This document shows, in pieces, positions 6,161-12,275 of a DNA stretch of 12,275 nt. The stretch spans positions 1 to 12,275 of the forward strand of contig JAJZKS010000027.1 in NCBI GenBank assembly GCA_021850835.1. The letters are read 5' to 3'. This DNA comes from Thermoplasmata archaeon (GTDB lineage Archaea; Thermoplasmatota; Thermoplasmata; Thermoplasmatales; Thermoplasmataceae). Made by a program: the position numbers and the translations under genes. The notes under the pieces are model-generated. The model ran no database searches and was not told the origin of the DNA. It saw only the letters and a program-made list of their open reading frames with translations. Position 1 is the stretch's first letter, and every line of letters starts with the position of its first letter.

Positions 6161-6833
6161 TATCAGGGTAAAAGGGTTTGAAGAAATCTCCTTCTGGAGA
6201 GAGGACGAAGTAGGGCTAATAGTCCTAAGAAGTTCCGCATCCGGTAAGATAAGGAAGCAAACACTTGATGAACTCATGATGGCTCTGAGTACAGCTTCCA
6301 TTGACAGTTCTGTAGAGAGTATTGCCATAACTGGCCAGAATGATTTCTTTGCAGCAGAGCTTCTCGGGTGGGAAGATCCAATTGAAATGCTCAATTCAAT
6401 GAGAGCTCTGGCTTCCATAATATACTCAATAGAAAAACCAATCTATGCTATTGTGAATGGTGATGCAATAGACATAGGATACGAACTTGCACTGCTTTGT
6501 GACACAATTGTATGTGCACCTGAAGCAAAGATAGGGTTCACAAAGCAGTATATGTTTGCAATGGGCGGCTCACTTACGTCATCAAAGTTTCTGAAAACTG
6601 ATGTTAGAAAGGCTCTTGAAGGTATAAACTGTGATTATGTCTTTCCTGCATCTGATCTTCTGGGCGAATCAAAGGTACTTATAGGTGAAACCAGCAGTTT
6701 TAAGATGGTTCTCAAAAGAAAGAGCCGAATAAGGCTCATAAGAGAAGCACTTGGAGAAGAGCACCTTGCCCTTTTGGCAAGATTCAGCGAGAGTAAACTG
6801 GACGATATTAAATCAAAGAAAATAGGAGTTTGA
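6153..6833 (+). CDS. degenerate crotonase (enoyl-CoA hydratase/isomerase)-like protein
   Basis: A 226-residue soluble protein with the crotonase spiral core: IAITGQNDFFAAEL (58-71) matches the first oxyanion region, and KPIYAIVNGDAIDIGYELAL (about 95-114) the second, followed by CDTIVCAPEAKIGF. Compared by hand with enoyl-CoA hydratase, the first catalytic Glu is kept (E111), but the second (Glu164 in rat) aligns with K131, the oxyanion Gly141 position is I108, and the GAD of the first oxyanion loop is ELL. Hydration of enoyl-CoA is therefore unlikely; it may be a structural protein, an acyl-CoA binder or a differently acting enzyme. The C-terminal helices that close the normal trimer are short. 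The ATG overlaps the cytochrome b stop by 8 bp, implying coupled translation and a link to the complex rather than to fatty-acid degradation (inference). Confidence 0.75.
   Translation: MSDIRVKGFEEISFWREDEVGLIVLRSSASGKIRKQTLDELMMALSTASIDSSVESIAITGQNDFFAAELLGWEDPIEMLNSMRALASIIYSIEKPIYAIVNGDAIDIGYELALLCDTIVCAPEAKIGFTKQYMFAMGGSLTSSKFLKTDVRKALEGINCDYVFPASDLLGESKVLIGETSSFKMVLKRKSRIRLIREALGEEHLALLARFSESKLDDIKSKKIGV
6823..6828 (+). promoter_or_regulatory. Shine-Dalgarno of the sequon-rich membrane protein
   Basis: TAGGAG lies at the end of the crotonase-like gene, 12 bases before the ATG at 6841. The spacing is slightly long, so the Met at codon 5 of that gene is not excluded, but the first ATG fits better. 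Confidence 0.4.
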
Positions 6834-6840
6834 AAGTAAA

Positions 6841-7476
6841 ATGGCAAGCAACATGAAAGGATGGATCGGGTTCCTGGTCATAACCGTTATTATAATTGGA
6901 GGAGCTTTTGGGACATCTCAACTTATTCCTACCCAGGCTTCTGGAACATCAATCAAGGGAATTGCCTCCAGCGGGGGAAGCGGATTTTATAATGCATCCA
7001 ATCAGACTTATACGGCCAATGTCAGCGACACTACAACCAACATTAGTTTCACCATGACTATTACGGACACTACGGCCTCAGGAGCAATGAATCTGACAGT
7101 CATAGCGCCTAATGTGCTGAATCTAAGCGCATACAATTCAACTTATAGTGCAATTTATGACAAACTGTACAATCAAACTTTGAACCAGACTGAGAAGTCA
7201 GGCATCACCTTGAATTCCTCTGTTAACAGTTCAATTGCGCAGAATGTCTCAAGGCTGGCAGAGAGCTATACTTACCAGAACATAACTTATCAGATGTTCC
7301 AGTCCTTCACCAAGAATGTTACTTATTCTGGCGGACAGTATGAGTTCAACTTTACTTTGCAGCTCAACACCACAGCACTGAAACTCATGGTCACGGGCCA
7401 GAGTCTATTTGTTGTAATTAATGCGGCTGCAGGATCGGATTCCTCTAATGGTTTCATACTGCTTTCAAAGCAGTGA
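6841..7476 (+). CDS. membrane-anchored, sequon-rich extracellular protein of unknown function
   Basis: A 211-residue protein that I do not recognise. A short positive start (K6) and one hydrophobic stretch (8-29) suggest a signal anchor or uncleaved signal peptide, with the rest outside the cell. The outer part is Ser/Thr/Asn-rich and holds 16 N-X-S/T sequons between N51 and N176, about one per eight residues, so it should be heavily N-glycosylated. It contains no Cys and no His, which argues against a heme, copper or Fe-S redox carrier. Last gene of the Rieske/cytochrome b operon, 7 bp behind the crotonase-like gene and followed by a T-run terminator. It could shield or stabilise the outer face of the complex in acid, or be an unrelated surface protein; both are guesses. 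Confidence 0.8.
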   Translation: MASNMKGWIGFLVITVIIIGGAFGTSQLIPTQASGTSIKGIASSGGSGFYNASNQTYTANVSDTTTNISFTMTITDTTASGAMNLTVIAPNVLNLSAYNSTYSAIYDKLYNQTLNQTEKSGITLNSSVNSSIAQNVSRLAESYTYQNITYQMFQSFTKNVTYSGGQYEFNFTLQLNTTALKLMVTGQSLFVVINAAAGSDSSNGFILLSKQ

Positions 7477-7483
7477 ATTCATC

Positions 7484-7490
7484 TTTTTTT
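7484..7490 (+). terminator. T7 terminator of the Rieske operon
   Basis: Seven T begin 7 bases past the last stop codon of the operon, with a further T5 at 7519-7523. The rest of the 105-bp convergent spacer (7477-7581) shows no gene or repeat. Confidence 0.5.
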
Positions 7491-7581
7491 AAATTTGACA
7501 TGTCCATAAAGTTCTATCTTTTTATTCTAATTAATCGCTGAATTGTACCCTCCATCAGCAACATTATCCAATGAACGAGAA

Positions 7582-8313
7582 TTAGAACGCAAACAGTAGG
7601 ATTGGTATTGCAATCAGGACGGAGAGTAAGGAAGCAAGAAAATTAACCTCTCCTTTACTTAACTTGTTCCGGTTCTCAAAAGCAGCGCCAAGGATGCTAT
7701 CAATCTGGCATCCAAGGAATCCAAGTGCACCGACCATAAGGATTCTCTCAACGCTTATCCCGGACGATGCGCTGAGCAATCCATATGAAATTGCAACAAT
7801 AAACGCTCCAAGGAGGGCTGCTGCTTCTCCTGTCAGGGAGACTCCCCCATTTATTCCCGGCGTTGTTCTCTTAAAGTTTGTAATCATGTATACTTTCTTG
7901 TCGATTTGCCCTATTTCAGATGCAAAAGTGTCTGAATTAACAACTGCGAGTGATATGGAAAATAATTCAAAATAATGGAAATAGATGGAATGCGACAGCA
8001 AACTGCCCAGGTTAATTGAAGCAATGGCTATCCCGATGAGTGCAGCATAAAAGACATTGGAGACTCGCCTCTCGCCAGCTACCCCTTCCTGCACATGCTG
8101 TTTTTTCTTGATTTCAAAGAAGGCTTTAGTGGCAAAGTGCGAGCTTATGGCAAACACCAGTAAGACAATGAGCCATTGGATTGAACCAAAGAAGGCAACG
8201 ATAAGACCAACCACTAGAGCAGCTGTAGTTCCTTTAAGGTCAAATATGTTGAACATTCTGGAGACTACAAACAGTACTGCCAGTATGGCTAGTATTAGTG
8301 CAGTGTCAAGCAA
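7582..8313 (-). CDS. DUF92 family membrane protein (COG1836, phytyl-phosphate-kinase/TMEM19-like)
   Basis: Polytopic membrane protein, 243 residues with about six hydrophobic segments. Family blocks are plain: NSDTFASEIG (126-135), PGINGGVSLTG (152-162) and GCQIDSILGA (201-210). The plant relative VTE6 phosphorylates phytyl phosphate to the diphosphate, so an isoprenoid-phosphate kinase role in archaeal lipid or polyprenol salvage is plausible but not shown for archaea. The start is uncertain: the frame is limited by a stop at 8323-8325 and holds no early ATG, leaving TTG at 8311-8313 as the best choice. A GAGGT lies 18 bases before that TTG, which is far; it is 9 bases before an in-frame ATC (8320-8322), a rare start. 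The gene begins 12 bp behind the pdxS stop, so the two are probably cotranscribed. Confidence 0.85.
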   Translation of the reverse strand: MLDTALILAILAVLFVVSRMFNIFDLKGTTAALVVGLIVAFFGSIQWLIVLLVFAISSHFATKAFFEIKKKQHVQEGVAGERRVSNVFYAALIGIAIASINLGSLLSHSIYFHYFELFSISLAVVNSDTFASEIGQIDKKVYMITNFKRTTPGINGGVSLTGEAAALLGAFIVAISYGLLSASSGISVERILMVGALGFLGCQIDSILGAAFENRNKLSKGEVNFLASLLSVLIAIPILLFAF

Positions 8314-8325
8314 ACTATAGATGGA

Positions 8326-9336
8326 TTACCAACCTCTTTCCTGGAGCCTCATTTCCTTTGGCATCTGTTCAATGTCCAGACCCTGCATTCCAGCTAGTCC
8401 AGAGGAAACTCCGCCTATAATCTTGTAATCCTCATAATTCTCAACAGCTTCTACAACCGCCTTTGCCATCCTTTCAGGATCTTTAGACTTGAATATGCCG
8501 CTTCCAACAAATACTCCGTCCATGCCAAGTTTCATCATCAGGGCACCGTCAGCTGGCGTCGCAACTCCACCTGCAGCAAAGTTTACGACCGGGAGCCTGC
8601 CAAGCTTTCTTACTTCCTTAAGGACCTTAAGAACTTCTGCCTCCATCTTCTCAAGATTCTGTCCGTAAAAGAGGTTGTACCCTGTGAGATAATTTTCATC
8701 ACCAAAGAGATCCTGGGACGCAGTTTTCCTAAGAACGCAATAGTTCTCAGCAATCTTTTCTGCAACCTTTTTCAATTCCTCCTGGCTAAGGTCTTTAATT
8801 ATCCCGATCTCTTCATTGACCATTCTGATATGCCTTACTGCCTCCACAACATTTCCTGTCCCGGCTTCCCCTTTTGTCCGAATCATGGCGGCTCCTTCGA
8901 CAATTCTTCTCACTGCTTCTGGCAGAGTCCTAGCACCACATACTACTGGTACCTTTAGCTGCTTCTTGTAAACATGGAAGAACGGATCCGCCGGGGTAAG
9001 AACTTCACTTTCATCTAGCATGTCTACTCCGAGGGCTTCCAGCGTGTATCCCTCTGAAATATGGCCTATTCTTACCTTTGCCATTACTGGTATTGAAACT
9101 GCATTGAGAATCTCCTTGATCTTTTCAGGGTCAGCCATTCTGGCAACACCCCCAGCTGCCCTGATATCCGCTGGAACTCTTTCAAGAGCCATAACTGATA
9201 CTGCACCGGCATCCTCGGCGATTTTCGCCTGTTCTGCAGTGGTTACGTCCATGATGACGCCGCCCTTTGTCATTTTGGCAAATCCCCTCTTGATGAGTTC
9301 TTCGCCAAATCTCAATTGTGAGATGTCTGTGGACAT
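8326..9336 (-). CDS. pdxS: pyridoxal 5'-phosphate synthase, PdxS (lyase) subunit
   Basis: Builds vitamin B6 cofactor from ribose 5-phosphate, glyceraldehyde 3-phosphate and ammonia supplied by the glutaminase PdxT, forming a soluble dodecamer. 336 residues. Catalytic residues are aligned with a constant offset of 6 from B. subtilis PdxS: D30 (GGVIMD), K87 (VMAKVRIGH), which binds the sugar, and K155 ([10 protein letters not shown]), which shuttles the intermediate. The C-terminus ends in the usual ERGW. About 40 extra residues near 197-236, before [19 protein letters not shown], are the insertion known from archaeal PdxS. An in-frame ATG 35 codons upstream (9441) gives a non-conserved tail that would run through the promoter; MSTDIS at 9336 fits the family and lies about 30 bp behind a good TATA box. 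No pdxT in the window. Confidence 0.97.
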   Translation of the reverse strand: MSTDISQLRFGEELIKRGFAKMTKGGVIMDVTTAEQAKIAEDAGAVSVMALERVPADIRAAGGVARMADPEKIKEILNAVSIPVMAKVRIGHISEGYTLEALGVDMLDESEVLTPADPFFHVYKKQLKVPVVCGARTLPEAVRRIVEGAAMIRTKGEAGTGNVVEAVRHIRMVNEEIGIIKDLSQEELKKVAEKIAENYCVLRKTASQDLFGDENYLTGYNLFYGQNLEKMEAEVLKVLKEVRKLGRLPVVNFAAGGVATPADGALMMKLGMDGVFVGSGIFKSKDPERMAKAVVEAVENYEDYKIIGGVSSGLAGMQGLDIEQMPKEMRLQERGW

Positions 9337-9362
9337 GTTAATCGAGATTGGATAGGAGAAGA

Positions 9363-9370
9363 TTATAAAT
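9363..9370 (-). promoter_or_regulatory. TATA box of pdxS
   Basis: The minus strand reads ATTTATAA, centred about 30 bp before the ATG at 9336, giving a leader of only a few bases. A second TATA-like CTATAAAG lies at 9373-9380. This position supports the shorter pdxS start. Confidence 0.55.
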
Positions 9371-9440
9371 ATCTTTATAGGGGAGTTGAAAAATCTTGAG
9401 GAATACGCTTTTTGTAAACTTTTTCCGACTTTACAGCCCA

Positions 9441-9450
9441 AAGTTTTAAA
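9441..9450 (+). promoter_or_regulatory. probable TATA/BRE promoter of the glycosyltransferase operon
   Basis: AAGTTTTAAA is centred about 35 bp before the ATG at 9481, with a purine-rich element before it, which would give a leader of roughly 8 bases. AAGATACATA (9455-9464) is an alternative for leaderless initiation. The 144-bp spacer is shared with the divergent pdxS promoter. Confidence 0.35.
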
Positions 9451-9480
9451 CCTAAAGATACATAACAGTTTAGAATAATA

Positions 9481-10566
9481 ATGGCAGGTCCTAAGGTTGA
9501 CAGTGTTGCCATAATACTACCTGTCGTGAACGAACGGGCAAATCTGGAAAACCTACTTCCCGAACTGGAAGATTACACAGTATACGTTGTGGATGATGGA
9601 AGTACCGATGGAACTCAGCAGATATGCGCACTGTGGGGCAATGTTCATCTGGTGGAGCGTCACAGGAGGATGGGTCTGGTATCCGCTATTCTGGAAGGGT
9701 TCAAGAGGCTTCCTCCAACATGCAGATATGCCGTTGTTATGGATTCTGACTTTTCCCACAATCCATCTTATATCTCTGAACTTCTCAAAACCGCCTCAGA
9801 AAAACAGGCAGACCTTGTGGTTGGCTCCCGTTATGTCCCCGGCGGAAAGAACAGAGATTCAATAAAGAGAAGGCTCATCAGCATTGGAGGCAACATAGCA
9901 TTCAGATCTACATTTTCTGCTAAAGTAAGGGATGCTACAAGTGGATACAGGGTTTACTCAGCCAGTGCCATGGAATTCCTGCTCGATTCTAATTTTGTAG
10001 AGCCAATAAGCCCGTCATATGCTGGCCAGATTGACATCCTGAGAAGGCTTATCGGCAATGGGTTCAAAGTGTGCGAATATCCAATAAAGTTTGTGAAAAG
10101 GTCTCAGGGGAAGAGCAAGCTTAAATTCAATGACATCGGAAATTTCGCCTCACTAATTTTCAAGAAGGGTAACATTGGCAGGTATGTCATTGTGGGAATA
10201 TCAGGGGTATTTGTAAACTACCTCATACTTTTCCTTCTCTATGGCTATATGGGATTCCCTGCCAGCCCTCTTGCAGTGGAGGCCAGCGTGGTTTCCAACT
10301 TCGTGCTTAATGATAGATTCACTTTCAAGAAAAGGCCCACAACGGGAAAGACCACATTTCTATTCAGGCTCGCCAGATTCAATTTCTTCAGCTTGCTTGG
10401 AATAGGAGTTAATGCTGGAATCTTCTACATCCTGTTAACCAGTGGCATTATCAATAAAGGAAGCATTTATGGTATTGGAATCGCACAATTTGTGGGAATA
10501 GTATGTGCTTTCCTCGTAACTTATCTCTCCTCAACATTCTACGTTTGGAGGGAAAGTGAGAAGTGA
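9481..10566 (+). CDS. GT2 glycosyltransferase (dolichol-phosphate sugar synthase-like) fused to GtrA membrane domain
   Basis: Probably transfers a sugar (mannose or glucose) from a nucleotide-sugar to a polyprenyl (dolichyl) phosphate at the cytoplasmic face of the membrane. 361 residues. The GT-A domain (about 6-225) has [10 protein letters not shown] (36-45) for the nucleotide, the metal-binding DSD (88-90) within [17 protein letters not shown] (113-118), [11 protein letters not shown] (150-160) and [10 protein letters not shown] (207-216), all characteristic of DPM1-like enzymes. Residues 231-358 form a GtrA-type domain with four membrane segments, thought to anchor the enzyme or aid flipping of the lipid-linked sugar. 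This DPM1-GtrA arrangement occurs in many archaea and bacteria. The next gene overlaps its stop by 4 bp, making a two-gene unit at least. Sugar and acceptor cannot be read from sequence. Confidence 0.93.
   Translation: MAGPKVDSVAIILPVVNERANLENLLPELEDYTVYVVDDGSTDGTQQICALWGNVHLVERHRRMGLVSAILEGFKRLPPTCRYAVVMDSDFSHNPSYISELLKTASEKQADLVVGSRYVPGGKNRDSIKRRLISIGGNIAFRSTFSAKVRDATSGYRVYSASAMEFLLDSNFVEPISPSYAGQIDILRRLIGNGFKVCEYPIKFVKRSQGKSKLKFNDIGNFASLIFKKGNIGRYVIVGISGVFVNYLILFLLYGYMGFPASPLAVEASVVSNFVLNDRFTFKKRPTTGKTTFLFRLARFNFFSLLGIGVNAGIFYILLTSGIINKGSIYGIGIAQFVGIVCAFLVTYLSSTFYVWRESEK
10547..10552 (+). promoter_or_regulatory. Shine-Dalgarno of the GT-C-like gene
   Basis: GGAGGG lies 10 bases before the GTG at 10563, inside the 3' end of the glycosyltransferase gene. 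It is the strongest SD in the window and decides the GTG start. Confidence 0.65.
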
Positions 10567-12275
10567 ATGGGAGCCAAGAAAATTTAATTCTCGTTATCAG
10601 GTTTGCATTCATCTCGATTAGTTCCGCACTAATTGCAATTCCACAGATCCTCTGGAGCGAGTTTGGTTATCAGGGCATTTTGCTGATCGCACTGGAGTCT
10701 TTTTTCATTTTCCTCGGTTTCCTGTTTCTTCTTAGTGGACTTGCAGCCAAGCTTCCCGGACCCATACTGAATTTCACTCAGAAAATTTGGTCTAGGATTG
10801 AGACAGAGGCATCTGGTGGCAAACTTCCCATAAAACTTATTCCTCTTGGCTTTCTGGCTTATACCCTATATCTCCTGGTTCCAGCTTTTCTTTCAGGCAT
10901 GGAGCATCACGGCGCCATATCATTTAATTACGAAGTGATGCTGGTTATAGCGACAGGGTCATCTCTAGCAATACTGGGAATACTTCATTTGATAGAGACC
11001 AAAACTTCAAGAAAGCTTACCTGGCTGTTTTATATTCCCATTGCTGCCCTGACCCTTACCTGGGCCATCGCATTCTGGATTGGGTCACCAAAATTCCCTA
11101 CCGATGAGATGTTGTTGGACTACTACTCCGCTCACCTCACACTTCAAGGATTAAATCCCTATGTTGTGACGAACACATCTGGAGTTTTCAGTTTCATACA
11201 ATCATCCATCCCCGGTTTTCCTTTGAGCATTGGTACGCCACTGCTTACAGGAGGGCTGGTAACCAGCCTCAGTTACCCTGCCCTTTCGATTTATTCCTAT
11301 ATCCCTGCCCAGATTCTTGGAATAAGCCCTTCAGCTACTCTTCTTCCTCTTTATGTTGTGCCTGCCCTGATGATTTTCTCTCTTTACTCAGGCTTAAAAT
11401 ACAGACTGCTTACACTCTTTCCCGTGTTTATCCTTCTTCTAAATCCTTCATACCTAATTCAAACTGGACTCGGCTACCCTGACATCTTGTGGGCAATCCT
11501 GATGCTCATTTCAGTTTCATCCTATAAAAAACCCGTACTCTCTGGGCTTTCTATGGGGTTAGCTCTAGCAGTTAAGCAAATTCCATGGGTATCCTTCCCT
11601 TTTTTCCTCATATTTATTTTCAAGGAAAATGGAAGGAAGGCAGGAATTGAGTGGTCTACTTTTGCGGCTGTAGCATTCCTTTTGCCTAATCTGCCATTTA
11701 TAGCCAGTGATCCCTCCTCTTTTTTCCATGCATTGGCATCACCCGGGCTCCTCCCGCTCATCGGCATAGGATTTGGCCCTTCCCAACTGGGTTTTCTCGG
11801 AATACTCCCACTCTCTAGAGAATTCTTTACTGCCATGGTCGTGTGCCTGGGAATATCATTTGTGATCATTTACATCTCATATTATGATAGGTTAAGATTC
11901 GCTTTTCTTGCTTTTCCATTAATTATTTTTCTTTTCAATTACAGGTTCCTCCTTGATTACGAAATCTTCTGGCCCATCATCGCACTTGCCATTCCCGCAC
12001 TGATGAAAACAGAAAAAGGTGAGGTCATAAGCAGGCAGCATAAAAGAGTAAGTTTCAGTGGAAAAGAAAAAGCAATTGCAATGTCTATAGCCGTGCTGCT
12101 TCTTGGAGTGCCCCTTGGAATTCAAGCCATGCATCCGGTTAATAGTGATATCAGCATGGGAAATATCAGCATAGAATCGACGGGGAACGGCAATATAACC
12201 GCAATCACGTTGAACCTGTTGGTGGAAAATGGCAATTTATCATATGGGCAAATACTTTACAGGATTGTCCCCCTG
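10563..12275 (+). CDS. multi-pass GT-C-like membrane glycosyltransferase, 3'-truncated by window edge
   Basis: An open frame of 571 codons begins with GTG in a GTGA overlap with the preceding stop and runs off the window without a stop; there is no early ATG in frame. The protein is strongly hydrophobic, with more than ten membrane segments. FPTDEMLLDYYSAHL (178-192) followed by GLNPYV (196-201) resembles the acidic first-loop motif plus NPY of GT-C glycosyltransferases that use lipid-linked sugars (GT87/DUF2029 and PMT/ArnT groups), and YPDILWAI with the later AVKQIPWVS matches the next conserved part of DUF2029-like proteins. About five hydrophobic segments precede the acidic loop instead of one. 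A soluble, probably external, beta-like tail begins near residue 525. With the upstream DPM1-like enzyme it probably makes and then uses a lipid-linked sugar on a surface glycan (inference). Confidence 0.8.
   Translation, partial: MNGSQENLILVIRFAFISISSALIAIPQILWSEFGYQGILLIALESFFIFLGFLFLLSGLAAKLPGPILNFTQKIWSRIETEASGGKLPIKLIPLGFLAYTLYLLVPAFLSGMEHHGAISFNYEVMLVIATGSSLAILGILHLIETKTSRKLTWLFYIPIAALTLTWAIAFWIGSPKFPTDEMLLDYYSAHLTLQGLNPYVVTNTSGVFSFIQSSIPGFPLSIGTPLLTGGLVTSLSYPALSIYSYIPAQILGISPSATLLPLYVVPALMIFSLYSGLKYRLLTLFPVFILLLNPSYLIQTGLGYPDILWAILMLISVSSYKKPVLSGLSMGLALAVKQIPWVSFPFFLIFIFKENGRKAGIEWSTFAAVAFLLPNLPFIASDPSSFFHALASPGLLPLIGIGFGPSQLGFLGILPLSREFFTAMVVCLGISFVIIYISYYDRLRFAFLAFPLIIFLFNYRFLLDYEIFWPIIALAIPALMKTEKGEVISRQHKRVSFSGKEKAIAMSIAVLLLGVPLGIQAMHPVNSDISMGNISIESTGNGNITAITLNLLVENGNLSYGQILYRIVPL

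Noticed and set aside
6068..6418. 116-codon minus-strand frame
   Set aside because: Antisense to the end of cytochrome b and the start of the crotonase-like gene, both well supported; composition shows no fold or motif.
9020..9355. 111-codon plus-strand frame
   Set aside because: Lies fully antisense to pdxS and follows its codon phase, as expected for a shadow.
9413..9435. Inverted repeat TGTAAA-N11-TTTACA between pdxS and the glycosyltransferase
   Set aside because: Six-base arms with an 11-base spacer are expected by chance in an A/T-rich spacer of this size; no extension or inner symmetry.
9337..9441. 35-codon upstream extension of pdxS
   Set aside because: It is not conserved in PdxS, reads through two TATA-like elements, and the internal ATG gives the exact family N-terminus.
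10567..10587. ATG immediately after the glycosyltransferase stop
   Set aside because: It reaches a stop after six codons; the GTG at 10563 in another frame opens the long gene.
11522..11869. 115-codon minus-strand frame
   Set aside because: Antisense to the GT-C-like open frame, which has conserved motifs and membrane helices; the opposite frame is Pro/Lys-rich without pattern.
1..12275. CRISPR arrays, insertion sequences, tandem repeats, attachment sites
   Set aside because: Looked for on both strands; no regularly spaced repeats, transposase or integrase frames, or terminal inverted repeats were seen. The tRNA has no duplicated 3' fragment in the window.

Overview
The window reads as a chromosomal segment of a moderate-G+C archaeon, most likely a member of the Thermoplasmata (Thermoplasmatales-like, acidophilic, aerobic or facultatively aerobic). 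The archaeal assignment rests on several independent signs: a Rieske/cytochrome b pair whose quinol-site motif is PPWF (a variant described only in Archaea); an enlarged archaeal-type PdxS; a DUF92 polyprenol-kinase-like protein; a tRNA gene without encoded CCA; TATA boxes placed about 25 bp in front of start codons (leaderless transcripts); and T-run terminators. The order-level placement is an inference from gene content, not a proof.

Layout. 1-2160 (+): most of a P-type cation ATPase, cut at its 5' end by the window edge. It converges with 2164-2820 (-), a COG1926-type phosphoribosyltransferase. 2980-3052 (-): tRNA-Val(TAC). 3110-3580 (-): a small ribbon-helix-helix-like protein. It diverges, across a 155-bp spacer rich in symmetric and repeated elements, from a four-gene (+) operon: Rieske Fe-S protein (3736-4473), cytochrome b (4487-6160), a degenerate crotonase-like protein (6153-6833) and a membrane-anchored protein with 16 N-glycosylation sequons (6841-7476). 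The operon ends at a T-run. On the minus strand pdxS (8326-9336) is followed by a DUF92 gene (7582-8313), probably as one transcript. Divergent from pdxS are a GT2-GtrA fusion glycosyltransferase (9481-10566) and, overlapping it by 4 bp, a large multi-pass GT-C-like membrane protein that starts with GTG and runs off the window (10563-12275).

How the genes work together. The central operon should encode the quinol-oxidising core of a bc1-like complex. No cytochrome c1 gene is present, and two additional genes of unknown role are translationally packed behind cytochrome b. This cluster, with a putative DNA-binding protein divergent from it, is the most interesting part of the window. The two glycosyltransferase genes look like a lipid-linked sugar synthase plus a membrane sugar transferase, and could serve surface glycosylation, possibly including the sequon-rich protein upstream (inference). 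The first genes of transcripts look leaderless, whereas several internal operon genes carry Shine-Dalgarno sequences. No mobile elements, CRISPR arrays or pseudogenes were seen, and no gene-free stretch exceeds about 160 bp.
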